From UBA6107 sp964459385 (GTDB lineage Bacteria; Chloroflexota; Anaerolineae; Anaerolineales; Anaerolineaceae): DNA of 64,000 nucleotides. The position numbers were made by a program, and so were the translations under genes. The stretch lies in contig CAYWLG010000004.1 in assembly GCA_964459385.1 (NCBI GenBank), positions 1-64,000 on the forward strand, read 5' to 3'. The notes beneath the pieces were generated by a model that saw nothing but the letters and a program-made list of their open reading frames with translations, was not told the origin of the DNA and ran no database searches. Positions 25,124-34,004 of the stretch are shown piece after piece (the stretch's first letter is position 1; each line of letters opens with the position of its first letter).

Positions 25124-25603
25124 TTATTCTTGTGATTCGGATTTTTCTTTGGGCATACTTGGCCCACTATCGATGGTCATGATGCCGTTCTTTACCTGGC
25201 GCAGCAGTGCATCCAACTCGGCCTGAAAAGAGAGAAGTGACTGCTTGACGTACTCATCGGCATCGCGTTTCATCTGATCGCACTCCTGGCGTGTCTGTGC
25301 GATGATCTGATCGGCACGGGTCTGGGCGGCTTCGGTGATGGGGTCTTTCTCGACCATCTTATCGACTTTTTCACGCGCCAGGGCCACCGTGCGATTGGCC
25401 TCTTCCTGGGCCTGCGCCAGAATGCGGTCTTTCTGAGCCATTAATTGCTGCGATTTTTTGATCTCATCAGGGATGGAAACGCGCATCTGATCGATCAAAT
25501 CAAGTAAGCGGTCTTCATCCATCACAACGCTGTGTGTGAACCAGATGGGGCGGCTTTCGTTGAATAATTCTTCCAGACGGTCAACCAGATGCAAAATGTC
25601 CAT
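25124..25603 (-). CDS. Coiled-coil protein, function unknown
   Basis: A 159-residue charged protein. A short N-terminal helical part (LVDRLEELFNESRPIWFTHS) is followed by a long helix (about 30-140) rich in Ala, Glu, Gln and Lys with heptad spacing, resembling the stalk of ATP synthase subunit b or DivIVA-like proteins, but there is no membrane segment. It may be a scaffold or cytoskeletal-type protein. AGGAGAG lies about 8 nt before the ATG and TATAAT is at 25627-25632. It is a single-gene unit. Confidence 0.65.
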   Translation of the reverse strand: MDILHLVDRLEELFNESRPIWFTHSVVMDEDRLLDLIDQMRVSIPDEIKKSQQLMAQKDRILAQAQEEANRTVALAREKVDKMVEKDPITEAAQTRADQIIAQTRQECDQMKRDADEYVKQSLLSFQAELDALLRQVKNGIMTIDSGPSMPKEKSESQE

Positions 25604-25751
25604 AATCGATGCTCTCCTGCAAACAAATTATACAATTAATTCGTGTATTTTTTTGTTGCAATCTTTGAGCCTGAAAATGGCGGCTCTCAGGGATCAATTA
25701 ACATGCCTCATACTAAAATTGGCATACAAGTAGGACATTTGTCGGAGGGAT

Positions 25752-26837
25752 CTACTCATTATAACAAAGTGTTAAAGTCCATACAGATACGGTTAACTCC
25801 TTCGTCTCTGTGCCGCAGCAATCCATTGTGTAAGTGTAGGTTCCTTGCGCGGCTTGCATTTCGCGAGTTTCCCCTGGTTGCACATTTTTGTACTTGAGAT
25901 AGGTCGGGCCCTGAAAGAGAACGGTCTGCGGTGTATCACAATTGTTAAAGACCTTGATCGTGATATCCAACTTTGCATTTGGGTTGGATGTGGGTATTTC
26001 GGTCGGAATGTACTGTACAACAGCCGTGGTGGGAGTTGCTTCAGGGATGGAAGGCAGGTAAGCACTGGACTCATCATATTCATAAACGGCTAGATTATCA
26101 AAGGCAAATTCCGCTGGGCTGGTAACTCCTTGATCCAGTGAGACTGCCAGGCCGATTTTGCCCAAACGAAAAGCGGAATCGTCCATGCTGTTGACGAACT
26201 GATCGTTGACAAAGAAATAAGCTTTTTCGCCGTTAAATGCGATCTTGATGTTATTGATTTCCCTTTTTGGCTTAAAAGCCTTGCTGTAGGCGTTTTGTAT
26301 CACCGGAGTCCAGGTATCTTTCTGAAATTTGTAAACAAAATAGTTTCCATTGTTGTAAAACCCAAAAAGGTAGAAGGAATTATTATCCGCAAGAGACGAA
26401 AACCGCCAAAGAATATTTGCGCTTGCACCGCTTTGCCCACCTGACAATGACTGAACATCAATGCTTAGAATTCCACTGGCGAATGATTTGTTGCCGATTG
26501 ACCAATGCAACAGCCTGTCATCGTTGGCTCTGATGGCAAACGCGCCATTTTTGAACGAGCGACCGCTATCAGCTTCTGAATAAGGTTGCCATTCGCTGTC
26601 GGGTCTTGCGAAATCCTGGAAGTAGAGCACGCCTACAGGCGTAGGCGTGCGCGTTGGCACTGCGGCAGTTTGGGTGGCGCTCAAATTGACAGCGCGCTTT
26701 GTCTGGGTAGCGGCAAAATCTACCGTTTCGGTAGGTGTCGCGGTAGGTTCAGGGGTCGGCGTTGCTAGGATTGAACAAGAAGCAATTAGAGTGCACAGTA
26801 AGCAAACTGTGACCAATATGACAAGCCCTCGTTTCAT
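25752..26837 (-). CDS. Lipoprotein with LamG/DUF1080-like beta-sandwich
   Basis: A 361-residue exported lipoprotein: signal sequence, lipobox LIASC near residue 21, then a Thr/Pro-rich linker with two ATQT-type repeats (about 25-68). The middle (70-255) is a jelly-roll-like domain: LYFQDFARPDSEW, GAFAIRANDD, NSFYLFGFYNNGNYFVYKF, INNIKIAFNGEKAYFFVND and FAFDNLAVYEYD, as in carbohydrate-binding or DUF1080-type folds. The last 75 residues form a separate small beta domain with four cysteines (NCD, DCCG, LCYN) that could make disulfides. Probably surface glycan binding; not proven. AGGAGG lies before the ATG. Confidence 0.7.
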   Translation of the reverse strand: MKRGLVILVTVCLLCTLIASCSILATPTPEPTATPTETVDFAATQTKRAVNLSATQTAAVPTRTPTPVGVLYFQDFARPDSEWQPYSEADSGRSFKNGAFAIRANDDRLLHWSIGNKSFASGILSIDVQSLSGGQSGASANILWRFSSLADNNSFYLFGFYNNGNYFVYKFQKDTWTPVIQNAYSKAFKPKREINNIKIAFNGEKAYFFVNDQFVNSMDDSAFRLGKIGLAVSLDQGVTSPAEFAFDNLAVYEYDESSAYLPSIPEATPTTAVVQYIPTEIPTSNPNAKLDITIKVFNNCDTPQTVLFQGPTYLKYKNVQPGETREMQAAQGTYTYTMDCCGTETKELTVSVWTLTLCYNE

Positions 26838-26935
26838 TTTTCCCCTCCTGAGAGTTTTGATAATTTATTCTACTCAAAAATTTGAGCGCTATGGGTGATT
26901 TAGGGTCACCGTTTTAGATAAATGTTCAAATCCCT

Positions 26936-27460
26936 TTAATCTCGCATCGATTGCGAAGGCACCACCGGGTGATCATCCCCAAGTTCTAAAAAGCGTTTTT
27001 TTAGCCCTTTTTCCACATTGAGCGGCACCATAGACGAAACATCTCCACCCAGCGAGGCGATCTCACGCACCGTTGAGGAGGAAAGGAAGGTGGTTTCTTC
27101 ACTGGTGATCAAGGCCAGCACTTCTACATCGGGTACAAGGCGATGATTGGCCAGGGCCATGCGAAACTCATATTCAAAGTCCGAAAAAACACGCAACCCA
27201 CGTACGATCACCTGGGCATCAATGCTCTTGCAGAAATTAACCGTCAACCCCGAATAGCCGGTCACTTTGATCTTGGGGTGATCTTTGAACACTTCTTTGA
27301 CGAAGTTCAATCGTTCTTCAGGCGAAAAGAGAAAATTCTTTAATGGTTTGTCGTAAACTGCGATCACTAACTCATCCACGAGCTTGACAGCACGATTGGC
27401 GATGTCAATATGCCCATTGTGGATCGGATCGAACGAACCGGGAAACACAGCACGTATCAT
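26936..27460 (-). CDS. coaD: Phosphopantetheine adenylyltransferase
   Basis: A 174-residue nucleotidyltransferase making dephospho-CoA from 4'-phosphopantetheine and ATP. AVFPGSFDPIHNGHIDI has the HxGH motif, VIVRGLRVFSDFEYE is the substrate-binding block and ETTFLSSSTVREIA carries the second ATP motif (SSTxxR). Length is slightly above the usual 160 because of a polar tail. The gene starts 12 nt after the recG stop, with GAGGAAAAT as Shine-Dalgarno, and is last in the asp23-fakA-fakB-recG-coaD unit. Confidence 0.97.
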   Translation of the reverse strand: MIRAVFPGSFDPIHNGHIDIANRAVKLVDELVIAVYDKPLKNFLFSPEERLNFVKEVFKDHPKIKVTGYSGLTVNFCKSIDAQVIVRGLRVFSDFEYEFRMALANHRLVPDVEVLALITSEETTFLSSSTVREIASLGGDVSSMVPLNVEKGLKKRFLELGDDHPVVPSQSMRD

Positions 27461-27472
27461 CAGTTATTTTCC

Positions 27473-29998
27473 TCAACTTAAGTCTGTAGAAGTAGATTGC
27501 CAAAACTTGTTAACCTGGAATTTAAGCGCGGCATTTTCTGCTTTGCTTAATTCCGGATCGTTTTCCAGCAATGTAGATGCCAGGGCGCGCGATTTTTCAA
27601 TCGTTTTCAGATCGGTGATGCTTGCCAGTTGAATCTGGCCAAAGCCTGACTGGCGCGAGCCGATGAAATCGCCGGGGCCGCGCTGCTGCAAATCTTTTTC
27701 TGCCAGCACAAACCCATCGTTGGTTTCTGTCATCACCACCAGACGTTCATTTTCGAGTGCGTCTTCAGTATCCGGGATGAGCAGACAGTAAGATTGGTTC
27801 CCGCCGCGCCCAACGCGCCCTCGTAATTGATGTAACTGGGCCAGTCCAAAGCGGTTGGCTGCTTCGATGAGCATGACAGTGGCATTGGGCACATCCACGC
27901 CTACCTCGACCACCGTGGTGGAAATGAGGATGTCAAACTCTTTGTTGCGGAACTGCTTCATGACAGCTTCTTTTTCGTCCGGTTTCATGCGGCCGTGCAG
28001 CAGGCCAAGCTTGAGGTCGGGAAAAACGTTTTTTTGCAGCAGATCGTGCTCGTCAACGGCCGCTTTAACCTCTTCACTGCTGTTTTCATTCTTCTCAATC
28101 AGGGGGTAAACGATGAAGGCCTGATGTCCCTGTTTGATCTGGGCGCGGATCATCTCATAGGCTCTTTCGCGCTCAAGTGGATGCAGCACATGGGTTTCAA
28201 TTGGCTGCCGTCCGGCGGGCAGTTCATCAATTACTGAGACATCCAGGTCGCCATTGATGGTAAGAGAAAGCGAACGTGGAATGGGGGTAGCCGTCATGAC
28301 CAGCAGGTGGGGAGTATTGCCCTTTTGGCGCAAGGCGGCGCGCTGTGCCACGCCAAAACGATGCTGTTCATCAATAACGACGAATTGCAAGTTCTTGAAC
28401 TGCACCGGGTCTTCGATCAAGGCGTGGGTGCCCACCAGCAGTTTCAGCGAACCATCCAACAATCCGGCCGCGATCGCCTCACGGTCGCTCTTGGAGGTAT
28501 CTCCGGTCAGCAGGCGAACTTCATCTGGTTGGATGGGGCTGTTTTCTCCCATACCGGTGGTGAGTGCCACAAGGGTTTGGTAGTGTTGCTCGGCCAGAAT
28601 GCTGGTTGGGGCCATGATGGCGCTCTGCGCATCAGCCGCAGCCACAATAGAGGCTGCCAGGGCAGCCACCACCGTCTTGCCGGAGCCAACATCACCTTGC
28701 AGCAGCCGGTTCATGGGTTTGCCAGAAGCCAAGTCGTCGCGAATTTCTTGCAGGGTGCGTTTTTGGGCATTGGTGAGCGAGTAGGGCAGATGCGAGGTGA
28801 GCGCCTCAAATTCCTCATCGCTCAGCGAATATTTCGTAGCTTCATCGGCTTGCCAGTTGCGTTTTTGCTGCAGCAAACCAATTTGCAGCAGGAAAAGCTC
28901 GTCGAAGGCGAGGCGTTCACGTGCCGAGGCCAGCAGATCGTGATTGGAAGGGTAATGAATTTGGTGCAGGGCCACCGGCAGATCAATCAGGTTGGCAGCA
29001 CGCTTGGTTTCAAGCGGCATGAAATCAGCCACTTTGTTGGCATAGAAATTAATGACCTGGTGAATATCTTTGCGAAGTTCATTTTGGCTTAGCCCGGCCG
29101 TCAGCGGATAGACGGGGATGATGCCGTTGGTGTTCAGATGTACCCGCTCGAGAAGTTCCCAGTCGGGGTTGCGCATCTGTAAGCGCCCCAGATACATTTC
29201 CACTTTGCCAGAGATCACCAACTGCACGCCGTGTTTGAACTGGTTTTCGTAATATCGGGCCACATCCTGCCCAAAGCGGAAGAAGACCAAACGCAAAAAG
29301 CCGGTGCCATCGCTGACCACAACTTCGATGCGTGACTGGTTCTTGTTTTTGATGTTTACGCTCGAAGCGCTTTGCACGGTGGCGATGATGGTCAATTCGT
29401 CGCCATACTGCAGGCGGTTGATGGTCTTAAGTTGACTGTAATCGTCGTAGCGGCGTGGAAAGTAATAAAGCAGGTCGCCCAGGGTTTTTACCCCCAGGTT
29501 CAGATATTTTTTTGCAGTTTCTTTGCCTACACCGTTAATCACCGTGATCGGTGCATCCAAACCCAATCCCGGGCCACTGGGCAGTGTCTGCACGGGCCTG
29601 GCTGGGGGTTGAACGGCCTCTTCATGCGTTGGGTTTGTTGCCGGGCGGGGTTCTTCTGCGTTGACGGCCGCCGGAGAGCTAACGCCTTCTTTGGCAAAAG
29701 TTTTGGCCAGGATCGCTTCTGACCTGGCAATTTTGGGGTCATCAGGGTATTTGGCTTTCAAGAAACCGGCCAAAGCCGTGACCTTTTGATGCCGTTCAGT
29801 TGGGGTCAATCCAGCATAGCTGCCCAGCGCTTCAGTGATGTGATTTTTTACTTCATCGGAAAGATCGTCACTGGAAGCTTCCTGAAACCAGGTAGGCAGC
29901 AGCTTTTCAAGGCCGCCAATGATGGCGCGGTCGGTGTAATTAAATTGGTTACCTTCAAGTTGAAGGATCTTGAGGAGTTTGTCGATAGATGCAGGCAT
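27473..29998 (-). CDS. recG: ATP-dependent DNA helicase RecG
   Basis: An 841-residue helicase that remodels stalled replication forks and branched DNA. A HhH-like INGVGKETAKKYLNLGVKTL block starts the conserved part near residue 155, an OB-type wedge follows, then helicase motifs GDVGSGKT (Walker A), DEQHRFG (DExH-type) and QLRGRVGRG. About 150 N-terminal residues are extra compared with E. coli RecG, with a Pro/Ala-rich linker; longer N termini are known in thermophile-type RecG. No Shine-Dalgarno is visible; a TAAAAT box lies 6 nt before the ATG, so an internal leaderless promoter is possible. Confidence 0.96.
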   Translation of the reverse strand: MPASIDKLLKILQLEGNQFNYTDRAIIGGLEKLLPTWFQEASSDDLSDEVKNHITEALGSYAGLTPTERHQKVTALAGFLKAKYPDDPKIARSEAILAKTFAKEGVSSPAAVNAEEPRPATNPTHEEAVQPPARPVQTLPSGPGLGLDAPITVINGVGKETAKKYLNLGVKTLGDLLYYFPRRYDDYSQLKTINRLQYGDELTIIATVQSASSVNIKNKNQSRIEVVVSDGTGFLRLVFFRFGQDVARYYENQFKHGVQLVISGKVEMYLGRLQMRNPDWELLERVHLNTNGIIPVYPLTAGLSQNELRKDIHQVINFYANKVADFMPLETKRAANLIDLPVALHQIHYPSNHDLLASARERLAFDELFLLQIGLLQQKRNWQADEATKYSLSDEEFEALTSHLPYSLTNAQKRTLQEIRDDLASGKPMNRLLQGDVGSGKTVVAALAASIVAAADAQSAIMAPTSILAEQHYQTLVALTTGMGENSPIQPDEVRLLTGDTSKSDREAIAAGLLDGSLKLLVGTHALIEDPVQFKNLQFVVIDEQHRFGVAQRAALRQKGNTPHLLVMTATPIPRSLSLTINGDLDVSVIDELPAGRQPIETHVLHPLERERAYEMIRAQIKQGHQAFIVYPLIEKNENSSEEVKAAVDEHDLLQKNVFPDLKLGLLHGRMKPDEKEAVMKQFRNKEFDILISTTVVEVGVDVPNATVMLIEAANRFGLAQLHQLRGRVGRGGNQSYCLLIPDTEDALENERLVVMTETNDGFVLAEKDLQQRGPGDFIGSRQSGFGQIQLASITDLKTIEKSRALASTLLENDPELSKAENAALKFQVNKFWQSTSTDLS

Positions 29999-30038
29999 AG
30001 GTCTATTTTACCGCAAGAAATCGAACATTATTTCTTTA

Positions 30039-30884
30039 CTAGGGCAGGTTTTCCATCACCGCCATGCCAAAACCACGCGGTCCCAGCAGGGAGGCAATGA
30101 AAGCATTCAGTGAGTGTTCTGTATAGGCCGTGCTTTCAAAGAATTCGTTTACATGCTGATGAAGCTGTTTGGTTTCGTTTTGCATGGGGGTAACTGGCTG
30201 GATAAAGGCGATCTGGGCCAGGTCATCAAACTCATCCACAAATTCGATGAAATACTCAATGGCACTGCGCACGTTCTTAACCTTTTGCAGCGGGTTGACC
30301 TTTCCATCCTCAAGAACGAACAAGGGGTAAAGGCCAAGCATTTCGCCCACGGTAGATTGACCGATATCCAGAATGCCGGCATTATGCAAATAGGAAAGGG
30401 AGGGAGTGCAAAAGAGGGTGTAAATGTGGGGCACCATCAAGCGCAAAGATTTTTCAACTTCATCGGCCGTCAAGCCGCTTGAGATCAATGTAGCTGCGTA
30501 CTGCACCAAAAGCCCCAACCCAACTGAGGTATTCTGAGAGTCGATCAAGTGCAAATTGGCCCGTCCATGCAGGGTAGTGGTCAAATGCTCCACTCGTTGA
30601 TACAGCGGGCTGATCTCTTTTGAAAGGAGCAGTACAAAGATCTCGTCAAACTGCGGCAAAGAGGTTGAGATCAGGTCAAAAATCTCTTCTTCGCCAGGAC
30701 AAAAAATTTGAGGGTGAAAATCCTCAGAGATACTTCTGGGAAATTCACCCACTTTGGGTAAAGCAGTGCGCTCTCCTGCCACGTTCCACAATTCGTGCTG
30801 GAAAACTTTCAAGCACTGTTTACCCGGCAAACCGGGTTGGGTAAATTGTGCCGAGCTGTCCGTAATGACGCAGGTTAAGGTCAT
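30039..30884 (-). CDS. Divergent DegV family protein (FakB-like)
   Basis: A 281-residue second DegV paralogue, directly after the FakA-like gene. The N-terminal TDSSAQF motif is kept, but the loop that in canonical FakB reads SxxLSGT is replaced by SKEISPLYQRV, and the SGR block is NAGILDIG. The fatty-acid site is therefore changed, and it may bind a different acyl chain or act as a regulatory partner. Its start lies 3 nt after the fakA-like stop with no Shine-Dalgarno, so translation probably depends on coupling. The gene has the position of sdaAB in the Bacillus yloV-recG region. Confidence 0.8.
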   Translation of the reverse strand: MTLTCVITDSSAQFTQPGLPGKQCLKVFQHELWNVAGERTALPKVGEFPRSISEDFHPQIFCPGEEEIFDLISTSLPQFDEIFVLLLSKEISPLYQRVEHLTTTLHGRANLHLIDSQNTSVGLGLLVQYAATLISSGLTADEVEKSLRLMVPHIYTLFCTPSLSYLHNAGILDIGQSTVGEMLGLYPLFVLEDGKVNPLQKVKNVRSAIEYFIEFVDEFDDLAQIAFIQPVTPMQNETKQLHQHVNEFFESTAYTEHSLNAFIASLLGPRGFGMAVMENLP

Positions 30885-30887
30885 TTT

Positions 30888-32573
30888 TTATTCAACGCTT
30901 AAGATCATATAGTAATGCGGTTGTCCGCCTTCGTGCACTTCAAATTCAATGGCCGGGAAGCTTTTTTCCAGATTCTCTACGATCTTGTCCACTTCATCGG
31001 GGCTGATATTGTCGCCGTAGAAAACGGTCACATGTTCGCGGTCGTTGACGTTCATTTTGTTGAGCAGATCGATGACAGTCGCTTCAGTATTATCCCCAGA
31101 AACGACCAGTTTGCCGTTGAAGAGGCCAATGGTCTTGCCTTCTTCAACATGGACACCCTCGATCTCAACGGTGCGTGTGGCAATGGTGACTTCGCCGCAA
31201 TCCACCTCGGTGATGGCTTCTTTCATTTCCTCAAAAACCTCATCCAGATTGCCTTCGGGGTCAAGGCGCAGGAGCGCAGACAGGCCCTGGGCAATGTTGC
31301 GGCTGGGAACCACCTGAACTTCTTTGACGCTCAGGGTTTTCGCAGTATCAGCAGCCAGGATGATGTTTTTGTTATTTGGCAAGATCACAATGCGATCGGT
31401 GGGGAGATCTTCAAAGGATTTCAGAATCTCTTCGGTGCTCGGGTTCATGGTCTGGCCGCCGGTGATAATGGCAGCCACCCCCAGGCTGGCGAAGATTTTG
31501 GAGATACCCTCACCGGGTGAAACGGCCACCACAGCGATCTGGCCGGGCTCGACCGGGTGCAGTTCAAAGGCGGGTTTGCTGTTTTTTTCTTTATCCACCT
31601 GGGCACGCAGGTTTTCCATGGCGATCTTGGTCCAGGTGCCGAGTGTGCCGATGTACTGAATCGGCTCGTTCTGGCGCCCCTCTTCGACGTGGATGTGCAT
31701 GCGATACATGCCATCGCCTTCGCCCACCTGGATGGAGGTGCCCATTTTGGAAAGTTCCTGATAAAACAATTCCAGATTCAGTTCTTTTTCAGGTTGGAAG
31801 TCAACCACCACTTCCACATCCTGGCCTTCTTCCACTTCTTCGAGCGTTTCTTCAAGGTTCATCGCCGAAATGTTCTGCACGGTGGCTGCCACACCTTCGA
31901 GGGGGAGCCCTTTTACGCGGCGCAGCATGCCTTCAAGCAAATAGAACAAGCCCTTGCCGCCCGAATCAACGACGCCGGCTGTTTTGAGGATGGGCAGCAG
32001 TTCAGGGGTGTTTTTCACTGAAACATCGGCCGCATTGACAGCTACTTCAAGCAGTGCCACCAAATTTTGTGTATTTGCACTGGCTGCTTCAACGGCCAGT
32101 GAGACATCTTTAATAACGGTGAGGATGGTGCCTTCTACAGGGCGCACAACCCCTTTGTAGGCGGTGTTGCGGCTCTCAACAATGGCTTTTACAAAGGTAG
32201 CGGCATCCATCTCAGGAAGCGTATCCAGCCCGCGGGCAAAACCACGCCAAATTTGTGAGAGAATGACGCCTGAATTTCCACGCGCGCCCATGAGGGCCCC
32301 CTGCGCAACGTCTTTGGCCATTTTGCCGATATTGGTTTCATTTGAATTAACGATTTCGTTATAAGCTGCCTGCATGGTGAGAAGCATGTTGGTGCCGGTA
32401 TCACCATCCGGGACAGGAAAGACGTTTAATGAATTGACGACCTGTTGATTGTTTTTAAGCCATGCAAGAGCTGATTCAACCAGCTTCTTTAAGTCTTGAC
32501 CGTTAATAGATGTCCTATCCGGTAAAGTGCCGATGTCAGATACAACACCGGTTAAGGTGGATTCATTGCTCAT
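30888..32573 (-). CDS. fakA: FakA/YloV-like DAK2-domain fatty acid kinase
   Basis: A 561-residue protein. The N-terminal DAK2 domain (about 20-215) has the ATP-Mg motif VFPVPDGDTGTNML and GARGNSGVILSQI. The middle and C-terminal regions are the FakA-specific parts with VVAVSPGEGI and ITGGQTMNPSTEEIL, the latter typical of the EDD-like domain that meets FakB. FakA phosphorylates a fatty acid carried by FakB, feeding exogenous or recycled acyl chains to phospholipid synthesis. Two FakB-like proteins (24147, 30039) are encoded within 8 kb. GGAG precedes the ATG, 24 nt after asp23. Confidence 0.9.
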   Translation of the reverse strand: MSNESTLTGVVSDIGTLPDRTSINGQDLKKLVESALAWLKNNQQVVNSLNVFPVPDGDTGTNMLLTMQAAYNEIVNSNETNIGKMAKDVAQGALMGARGNSGVILSQIWRGFARGLDTLPEMDAATFVKAIVESRNTAYKGVVRPVEGTILTVIKDVSLAVEAASANTQNLVALLEVAVNAADVSVKNTPELLPILKTAGVVDSGGKGLFYLLEGMLRRVKGLPLEGVAATVQNISAMNLEETLEEVEEGQDVEVVVDFQPEKELNLELFYQELSKMGTSIQVGEGDGMYRMHIHVEEGRQNEPIQYIGTLGTWTKIAMENLRAQVDKEKNSKPAFELHPVEPGQIAVVAVSPGEGISKIFASLGVAAIITGGQTMNPSTEEILKSFEDLPTDRIVILPNNKNIILAADTAKTLSVKEVQVVPSRNIAQGLSALLRLDPEGNLDEVFEEMKEAITEVDCGEVTIATRTVEIEGVHVEEGKTIGLFNGKLVVSGDNTEATVIDLLNKMNVNDREHVTVFYGDNISPDEVDKIVENLEKSFPAIEFEVHEGGQPHYYMILSVE

Positions 32574-32597
32574 AGCGCTCCAAATTTTTCGTGATTT

Positions 32598-32954
32598 TCA
32601 ATCAGAATTACTGATGCGTAATCCACGGATGTGAACATCCACACGGTCTACGGTTAGCCCGGCGTCTTTTTCAATCCGATATTTGACGTTTTCTGAGATG
32701 CTTGTAGCAACTGATGTGATGCGAACACCGTATTCAACGATTACATACAGGTCAATAGCAACGGCCGATTCTTTGAATTCTACGTCCACGCCCATCTGGG
32801 GGTCTTTGGTGAGAACCTGGGTCAGGCCTTCATAGATATTTTTCGCGGCCAGACCCACCACGCCGTAAGATTCCAGAGTGGTGTGGTAGGCGATCGAAGC
32901 CAGGGCTCGATGTGAGATGAAAATATTGCCAAGAGGATTGTTCACTGTGCTCAT
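32598..32954 (-). CDS. Asp23/Gls24 family envelope-stress protein
   Basis: A 118-residue Asp23/Gls24 (YloU-type) protein: NIFISHRALASIAYHTTLES, VVGLAAK and a C-terminal VDRVDVHIRGLR strand. Members are membrane-associated or cytosolic envelope stress proteins of unclear biochemistry. The frame extends upstream to 33044, but AGAAGGAT five to six nt before the ATG at 32954 and homology set this start. It heads the asp23-fakA-fakB-recG-coaD unit, the same gene order as yloU-yloV in Firmicutes, and is divergent from rpmB as there. Confidence 0.88.
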   Translation of the reverse strand: MSTVNNPLGNIFISHRALASIAYHTTLESYGVVGLAAKNIYEGLTQVLTKDPQMGVDVEFKESAVAIDLYVIVEYGVRITSVATSISENVKYRIEKDAGLTVDRVDVHIRGLRISNSD

Positions 32955-32986
32955 GTTTTTTATCCTTCTGTTTATAACAGCAATTC

Positions 32987-33015
32987 TTGAAAAAAGATAC
33001 GGTTTGTGATACAAT
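32987..33015 (+). promoter_or_regulatory. Sigma-70-type promoter of rpmB
   Basis: TTGAAA (32987-32992), exactly 17 bp, then TACAAT (33010-33015), with TGA before the -10 (extended). This is one of the two clean promoters with both boxes in the window. The leader of about 75 nt contains a small GGGT/ACCC hairpin near 33030-33044. Confidence 0.8.
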
Positions 33016-33094
33016 CGCAGCTTGCTTGTATGGGTTGCAGACACCCACTATTTTACTCAATTTTGCAATAATTGTAAGGAAAGGATTCCGAAAA

Positions 33095-33280
33095 ATGGCA
33101 AAGTGCGATTCCTGTGGCAAAACGACAACCTTCGGACATAACCGCAGCTTTTCTTTGAGAGCGACCAACCGTGCTTTCAAACCCAATCTGCAAAAGGTCA
33201 CTGTGGTTGAAAATGGACGCAAGGTTCAGAAAGTTCTCTGTGCCAAGTGCATCCGTACGATGGTAAAGAGCAGCAAATAA
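33095..33280 (+). CDS. rpmB: 50S ribosomal protein L28
   Basis: A 61-residue ribosomal protein: start MAKCDSCGK, then FGHNRSFSLRATNR and VLCAKCIRT. The two CxxC pairs show the zinc-binding (C+) form. The frame is open upstream to 32987, but that would overlap the promoter; AAGGAAAGGAT lies before the ATG at 33095. It is a single-gene unit ended by a strong hairpin, divergent from asp23 as in Bacillus. Confidence 0.97.
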   Translation: MAKCDSCGKTTTFGHNRSFSLRATNRAFKPNLQKVTVVENGRKVQKVLCAKCIRTMVKSSK

Positions 33281-33305
33281 TTTTTTTACTTGAATATCAA
33301 CAAAT

Positions 33306-33326
33306 AATACGGCTCAAAGCCGTATT
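33306..33326. terminator. Bidirectional terminator between rpmB and rpe
   Basis: Stem AATACGGCT (33306-33314) with AGCCGTATT (33318-33326), 3-nt loop, TTTGTTT beyond on the plus strand. It serves rpmB and the convergent rpe. Confidence 0.85.
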
Positions 33327-33331
33327 TTTGT

Positions 33332-33994
33332 TTAACCAGCGGCCGTGCGCATTGTTTGAATGCCGGCCTCAATTCCCTGTGGATACTTGAAGATAGAGGT
33401 AGCAGCCACGAACACACTGGCGCCCGCCTGGCGGCAGATCTGAATATTTTCTGTGTTGATGCCGCCGTCTACTTCAATGTCGATATCGCAGTTCTTGCGT
33501 TTGGCCAAGTCGGCCAGCTCAGTGATGCGCTCCACGGCCTGCGGCATGAATTTCTGCCCTGAAAAACCGGGGTTAACCGACAGGATCATGGCCATATCCA
33601 CAAAGGGCAGCACGGCGTCCAAAGCACTGACCGGCGTGCCCGGGTTGATGGCTACGGAGGGGTGAACCCCCTGGCTGCGAATGTAGTCGATGGTTCGCAT
33701 TACATTTTGGTTGTTTTCAGGGTGAATCGAAATATAAGTGGCACCGGCGTCGATGAACTGCTGAACGATCAGCTCAGGGCGTTCGATCATGAGGTGAACA
33801 TCGAGTGGCAGTGAAGTGATGCGCCGGCAGGTTTCAACCACGAATGGCCCCATAGTGATGTTGGGGGCAAAGTGGCCGTCGATCACATCTATATGGATAT
33901 AATCCACGCCACCACTTTCGGCATGGCGAATATCTTCTTCAAGGTGGGCAAAATTTGCCGATAGGATAGAGCCGGAGAATTTGACGGGTTTCAT
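33332..33994 (-). CDS. rpe: Ribulose-phosphate 3-epimerase
   Basis: A 220-residue TIM-barrel epimerase interconverting ribulose-5-P and xylulose-5-P in the pentose phosphate pathway. SGSILSANFAHLEED, YIHIDVIDGHFAPNITMGP, LDVHLMIERPE, AMILSVNPGFSGQKF and IEVDGGIN contain the metal-binding His and Asp residues and the phosphate loop. AAGGAG lies 7 nt before the ATG. It is 10 nt downstream of the protein kinase gene; kinase followed by rpe recalls the Bacillus prkC-cpgA-rpe order. Confidence 0.96.
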   Translation of the reverse strand: MKPVKFSGSILSANFAHLEEDIRHAESGGVDYIHIDVIDGHFAPNITMGPFVVETCRRITSLPLDVHLMIERPELIVQQFIDAGATYISIHPENNQNVMRTIDYIRSQGVHPSVAINPGTPVSALDAVLPFVDMAMILSVNPGFSGQKFMPQAVERITELADLAKRKNCDIDIEVDGGINTENIQICRQAGASVFVAATSIFKYPQGIEAGIQTMRTAAG

Positions 33995-34004
33995 TGTAAG
34001 CTCC

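Noticed and set aside
26894..26910. Terminator after coaD (GGTGA/TCACC hairpin)
   Set aside because: Only a 5-bp stem with no U run on the minus strand; a neighbouring A/T palindrome at 26873-26886 is also weak. Not strong enough to list.
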